Below, piece by piece: positions 59,952-64,000 of a DNA stretch of 64,000 bases; position 1 is the first letter of the stretch, and every line of letters starts with the position of its first letter. The DNA comes from Casuarina equisetifolia (taxonomy: Eukaryota; Streptophyta; Magnoliopsida; Fagales; Casuarinaceae). The stretch is from the NCBI GenBank assembly GCA_028551475.1, contig CM052357.1:10587931-10651930 (forward strand), read 5' to 3'. Under the pieces are notes generated by a model. It was not told where the DNA came from. It did not search any database and saw only the letters and a list, made by a program, of their open reading frames with translations. The position numbers were made by a program, and so were the translations under genes.

Positions 59952-61934
59952 ATGTTGACTCCCTGTCGGTTGTCAACAAGCGGGAGGCGACTCAGCAGTA
60001 TTGTTCGACCATCAATCTTGAACTGGGTCCAAGCTTTTCCCCCACGACTGTGCGATCTCAAGGTTCTAAATGGAACCAAAATTTGTCTTTATCACTCGAG
60101 GATTGAGCCGGGAATGTCCAAATTTGCGGTACCGGGAAGAGACTACAGCGCCAACTCGAATGTGGCGCAGTCCAATTGGCTGATCACTACGCTTTGCAGA
60201 GAAGGCAAAATTTGGGAGGCACGCCGGGTTTTTGATGATATGGGTGAGAGAGATGTAGTCACGTGGACGACGGTGATCACGGGGTATATTAAGTGTGGCA
60301 TGGTAGATGAGGCGAGAAGATTGTTTGATAGATTGGACGCCAAGAAGAACGTGATTACATGGACTGCTTTGGTTAGCGGTTATATAAGGTTCAATAGGAT
60401 TAAGGACGCCGAGAGGTTGTTCTATGAGATGCCAGTTAAGAATGTGGTTTCTTGGAACACAATGATCGATGGGTATGCAAGAAAGGGTAAAGTCGATTTG
60501 GCTTTGAATTTGTTTGAGAGGATGCCTGAGAAGAATGTGGTTTCTTGGAACACTGTTATAACGGCGTTGGCGCAATGTGGGAGGATTGACCAGGCGCAGA
60601 CTCTTTTTGAAAAGATGCATGAAAGGGATGTGATCTCGTGGACGGCAATGGTTGCCGGTTTATCGAGAAATGGAAGGATTGAGGAGGCTCGGTTACTTTT
60701 CGATAGGATGCCTGAAAGGAATGTTGTTTCGTGGAATGCGATGATTACTGGTTATGCGCAGAATAAGAGGTTGGATGAGGCCCTTGACTTGTTTGAGAGA
60801 ATGCCGGAGAGAGATTTGCCTTCATGGAATACCGTGATTACCGGATTTATTCAGAATGGGGAGTTAACTAGGGCGTGGGAATTGTTTAACGAAATGCCTC
60901 AAAAGAATGTGATATCTTGGACTACAATAATCACAGGTTATATTCAACATGGGCAAAGTGAAGAAGCATTGAAAATTTTCTTGAAGATGCTGGTGGCTGA
61001 TGGGGTGAAACCTAACTTGGGAACCTTCTTGACTGTTTTGGGTGCATGTAGTGATCTAGCCGGTCTTAGTGAGGGACAGCAAATTCATCAGATGATAAGC
61101 AAAACATCCTACCACAATTCTCCATTAGTGGTATCAGCTCTTATAAATATGTACTCAAAGTGTGGGGAGTTGAGTTCGGCTAGGAAGATGTTTGATGATG
61201 GAATAACAAGCCACAGGGATTTGATCTCTTGGAATGGTATGATTGCAGCCTATGCACACCACGGATGTGGCAGAGAGGCAATTAATTTGTTCAATGAAAT
61301 GCGGGAATCAAGGGTCCAACCTGATGATGTGACCTATGTGGGATTGCTCTCAGCATGCAGCCATGCTGGGTTGGTGGAGGAGGGACTAAAGTACTTTGAT
61401 GAGCTTGTGAAAGATGGGTCCATAATTGTGAGAGAAGATCACTACACGTGCTTGGTTGATCTATGTGTCCGAGCAGGCAGGCTGAAAGAGGCTTTTGATT
61501 TTGTAAAGCAAATTGGGACTAAGCCTTCAGCTTCTGTTTTGGGGGCTTTACTTGCTGGATGTAATGTTCATGGGGATATGAACATAGGGAAGCTGGCTGC
61601 AGAGGAGCTTTTAGAAGTGGAGCCGGAAAATGCGGGCACTTACTTGTTGTTGTCTAACATATATGCTTCAGCAGGGAAATGGAGAGAAGCTGCTAAAGTG
61701 AGATTGAAAATGAAGGATAAGGGGTTGAAAAAGCAACCTGGTTGTAGTTGGATAGAAATTGGGAATACTTCGCATGTATTTGTAGTTGGAGATAAGTCTC
61801 ATCATCAGTCTGAACTTATTTGTTCTTTACTTCGTGAGCTCCATGCAAAGATTAAGATGGTTGGATATGTTCCAGATGAGGACATAATAGTACATGAGCA
61901 ATTTGCGGCAAGTCTTGAAATGGGAGGAGTTTGA
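59952..61934 (+). CDS. PLS-class pentatricopeptide repeat protein, E subgroup (At2g35030-like)
   Basis: The frame is intact and without introns, 660 codons, as is usual for PPR genes. The N-terminus (about residues 1-60, Arg/Ser-rich, no acidic stretch before residue 36) fits an organelle-targeting peptide, probably mitochondrial. From about residue 74 to 520 there are tandem 31-36 residue repeats with the typical VVSWNTMI.GY and A..LFE.MPE.NV blocks. The C-terminus has E and E-plus-like motifs (LSNIYASAGKWREAAKVR, GLKKQPGCSWIEI, FVVGDKSHHQSE) and ends without a DYW domain. Such proteins bind organelle RNA and guide C-to-U editing, with the deaminase supplied in trans. Repeat order and C-terminus resemble Arabidopsis At2g35030. 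An alternative start is ATG 60114. No frame damage is seen, so it is probably functional. Confidence 0.93.
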   Translation: MLTPCRLSTSGRRLSSIVRPSILNWVQAFPPRLCDLKVLNGTKICLYHSRIEPGMSKFAVPGRDYSANSNVAQSNWLITTLCREGKIWEARRVFDDMGERDVVTWTTVITGYIKCGMVDEARRLFDRLDAKKNVITWTALVSGYIRFNRIKDAERLFYEMPVKNVVSWNTMIDGYARKGKVDLALNLFERMPEKNVVSWNTVITALAQCGRIDQAQTLFEKMHERDVISWTAMVAGLSRNGRIEEARLLFDRMPERNVVSWNAMITGYAQNKRLDEALDLFERMPERDLPSWNTVITGFIQNGELTRAWELFNEMPQKNVISWTTIITGYIQHGQSEEALKIFLKMLVADGVKPNLGTFLTVLGACSDLAGLSEGQQIHQMISKTSYHNSPLVVSALINMYSKCGELSSARKMFDDGITSHRDLISWNGMIAAYAHHGCGREAINLFNEMRESRVQPDDVTYVGLLSACSHAGLVEEGLKYFDELVKDGSIIVREDHYTCLVDLCVRAGRLKEAFDFVKQIGTKPSASVLGALLAGCNVHGDMNIGKLAAEELLEVEPENAGTYLLLSNIYASAGKWREAAKVRLKMKDKGLKKQPGCSWIEIGNTSHVFVVGDKSHHQSELICSLLRELHAKIKMVGYVPDEDIIVHEQFAASLEMGGV

Positions 61935-63540
61935 TGATGCTCTCTAGAGGTGACATGAAGAATTGATGTTAATTTGAAGCATCCACCTAAAATAATTGTC
62001 CATATCTCATTGGTGAAGAGACTGTTTATCAAGGATGATTTGAACCTTAAAAAAATTACTCATTTTTTGCCGTGTTCAGCTGCTTCAGAAGCTTTCTGAT
62101 ATCGATATTAGGGGAAGGACAGCAGACACAATTCTTGATTAACCATTACTGAGGGATACCAATTCAATGGGTCCTCTTTTCTGAGAGCTCTTATTTGCAG
62201 GAGGTTTCAAATTTTGGCATGAGAAAGAAAATTCTTAGAATGAAAAATGAGGGACAAATTTGTATTCATGTTGATCAAGAGCATTTGTTGAAGAACCTAC
62301 ATTTTCTGGAATATATAAAGACGCAGTTCATACTCCTTTGTGAGAGAAATATGCTCCTCTGTTTTATTTGGAGTGCACTTCTCTTTGCCTTGTGAGGACA
62401 ATTTTGGGGGCATTTGAACCAATGGTTGAGTACAATTTTCTGGAGTGAATTGTTTCTTCTTGTGACATTTGTATGAGTTGTCTACTGTTATTAACAGGAA
62501 TGCAATTCATTCTTTTGCGGATTGTGTAGATTATTTAAACCTCACATATCAATCTTTAGGGGCCTTGTACACTCCCCATTTATTTGAGCTTCTTCTCTTT
62601 CTGATAATGCCGTATTGTTAATGAGGAAATTGCAAGAAATGTTGAATTTGTTGCAAGCAACACTCCTAGGCAATGGAGTATGCAAGGAAGCTTCGGTAGA
62701 AAGGTATGCGGCTTGGTTCTATGCTTTTATAAGTTGGTTGCGGATCTATGTGATCAAGTAAAGGGTACAATGAGTAACTGCAAAGACTTAACATCCTCTC
62801 AGCCGAGTGGCTACATATTCTTTTGAGGCTACTCCTTATTAGGGCTGTATCTTTGAATAATTGTAATAATGCAAGGAAATACATCCATTAAGAGGCTTGA
62901 GCCAAACTTCTGGGAGGGTTCAGCCGTAAGTAGCGTTAGCAAATGTTTCGGGTCTGCTGTACTACCGTGGTGGTCCAGATTGCTTGTGGCCGCCCATATT
63001 ATCAGATGTCGAAGACAGATCAAAGTGTGCAACTTTTCCTTTTGAGATTAGAAGTTAATATGTAAACTAAGAACAGATGGTGACAGGGTTTCCATTTGGT
63101 ATGAAAGCCGTTCCAAGTTTTCACTAGGAGAATGTTAGTTCATGTTACGACATCGAGAGTAGAAACTATAGCGTAAAACCCTTGCATTGCACTTCAAGTA
63201 CTTTATAGCAATAATGGTGAAGGATCAGCCCCAAAATGATCTTGATTGGGATCTTCCATTGTATGTCACTCGTTCAATACAAGGGCGTCAAAGTTCCGCG
63301 GAAAGGGCCGACTAGCGGCATTGTTGGCCCTGGAAATTTGGCCATGGAAGCCTTCCCTCTCCTTGGTGTAGTTGATCTGCATGAAGATACTCGTGATATT
63401 GTATATGGAGCTTTGAATAGAACCTAATGTGGATGCATCAAAGAATTGAGTCCACAATGTGCTCCAATAGGTCTAAGAAGTCTAAGGTTGAAGAGTATCT
63501 CAGAAATTTTCTAAGTTTTTTGATTTGTTTGTGATTCTTT
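61935..63540. other. 3' flank of the PPR gene and intergenic DNA, no gene supported
   Basis: The first few hundred bases are likely 3' UTR. Short open frames at 62195-62395 and 63236-63427 (plus) and 63266-63457 (minus) were inspected and no family recognised. Sequence near 63295-63420 is less AT-rich and might be an exon of a gene beyond the window, but this is not supported by splice or domain evidence. Confidence 0.35.
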
Positions 63541-63549
63541 GATTGTTAC

Positions 63550-63735
63550 TCAGGGTTTTCTTAAATTGTCAAAATCCTTTAATTATCTAGAATTTTTTTA
63601 ATTGTTGCTTGAAATTTTCTTAAATTATCATCAAGTCTTTAATTGTTTAGAATTTCCTTATTTATTGTTTGAAATTTTTCTTAAATTATCATTGAGTCCT
63701 TAATTTTTTAAAATTTTTTTATTATATTGCTCAAA
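63550..63735. repeat. About 60-bp minisatellite, three copies
   Basis: Three diverged head-to-tail units carry TTTTCTTAAATTATCAT, CTTTAATT and TAGAATTT blocks, spaced about 60 bases (starts near 63556, 63615 and 63675). Confidence 0.75.
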
Positions 63736-63859
63736 GAATTTGTAATTCAAAATTTTGCACACAAATCAACCTCTAACTTCGATGTCCTACCAATTAAAAG
63801 ATATCATGGAAAAACTAATTATGGATGTGTCAAATCTGTCCTTTACTGGTTAGCCCAAG

Positions 63860-63970
63860 TAGGGATCTTAAGGAATTTTATTAGGAGAGAAAAAGGCTCG
63901 AATCCAACCACTCGTATGGAAATACACCTAGGTGTCACTAAGCTACCTAGGGCTTGTGCTGCACAATACA
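63860..63970 (-). mobile_element. Possible tRNA-related SINE
   Basis: The minus strand has a box A-like TAGCTTAGTGA (63945-63935) and a box B-like GGTTGGATTCGAGCC (63909-63895) at a plausible spacing. No tail or flanking duplication was confirmed. Confidence 0.35.
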
Positions 63971-64000
63971 AGTTCAAATCTTCTTTATTTCCTTCATGCC

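Noticed and set aside
60066..60620. 184-codon open frame on the minus strand
   Set aside because: It is the antisense shadow of the PPR coding sequence.

Overview
The window looks like nuclear DNA of a flowering plant, most likely a woody eudicot. The reasons are AT-rich intergenic DNA packed with plant-type Ty1/copia, Ty3/gypsy (chromodomain-bearing), L1-like LINE (with RNase H), TRIM and SINE sequences, a non-RD LRR-XII receptor-kinase gene, and an intronless PLS-class PPR gene. I cannot fix the species from sequence alone. No rRNA, tRNA gene or CRISPR array was seen.

Left part (1-19.2 kb). A partial LTR (to 1096) is followed by a minus-strand chromovirus remnant and a plus-strand copia 3' fragment. 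Next comes a broken family of LRR receptor-kinase sequences. One nearly complete four-exon pseudogene lies on the minus strand (18869-13156). A truncated, inverted copy lies on the plus strand (5872-9475). A third piece carrying only exon 2 and part of intron 2 lies at 9481-10396, again on the minus strand. Each of the two long copies carries its own stop codons. Copia debris (10.4-12.1 kb) separates the copies.

Middle part (19.2-50.7 kb). After a 245-bp repeat family split by a LINE tail and a 435-bp TRIM comes a deep transposon nest. An old minus-strand copia element (24.83-32.37 kb) was invaded by a gypsy solo LTR and by a copia solo LTR, which itself holds a second gypsy solo LTR. Abutting it is a 17-kb SIRE/Maximus-like copia element (32.37-49.55 kb). 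This contains an inverted solo LTR of its own family inside gag, a full-size LINE on the minus strand near the end of pol, and a third gypsy solo LTR in its 3' LTR. Target-site duplications can be read for most of these insertions, so their order is recoverable. Two tRNA-derived SINEs and a 127-bp tandem repeat follow.

Right part (50.7-64 kb). This is the gene-bearing end. A 48-codon membrane microprotein ORF sits below a locally CpG-rich stretch. A probable non-autonomous LTR element has a canonical copia primer-binding site. An intact 660-codon PPR gene, apparently the counterpart of Arabidopsis At2g35030, is the only clearly functional large gene. A minisatellite and a SINE-like sequence close the window.

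No new enzymatic system was found. The most unusual structure is the three-part inverted arrangement of receptor-kinase sequence, which could give hairpin RNA against functional paralogues if transcribed. The microprotein ORF is the most interesting unlabelled gene candidate.
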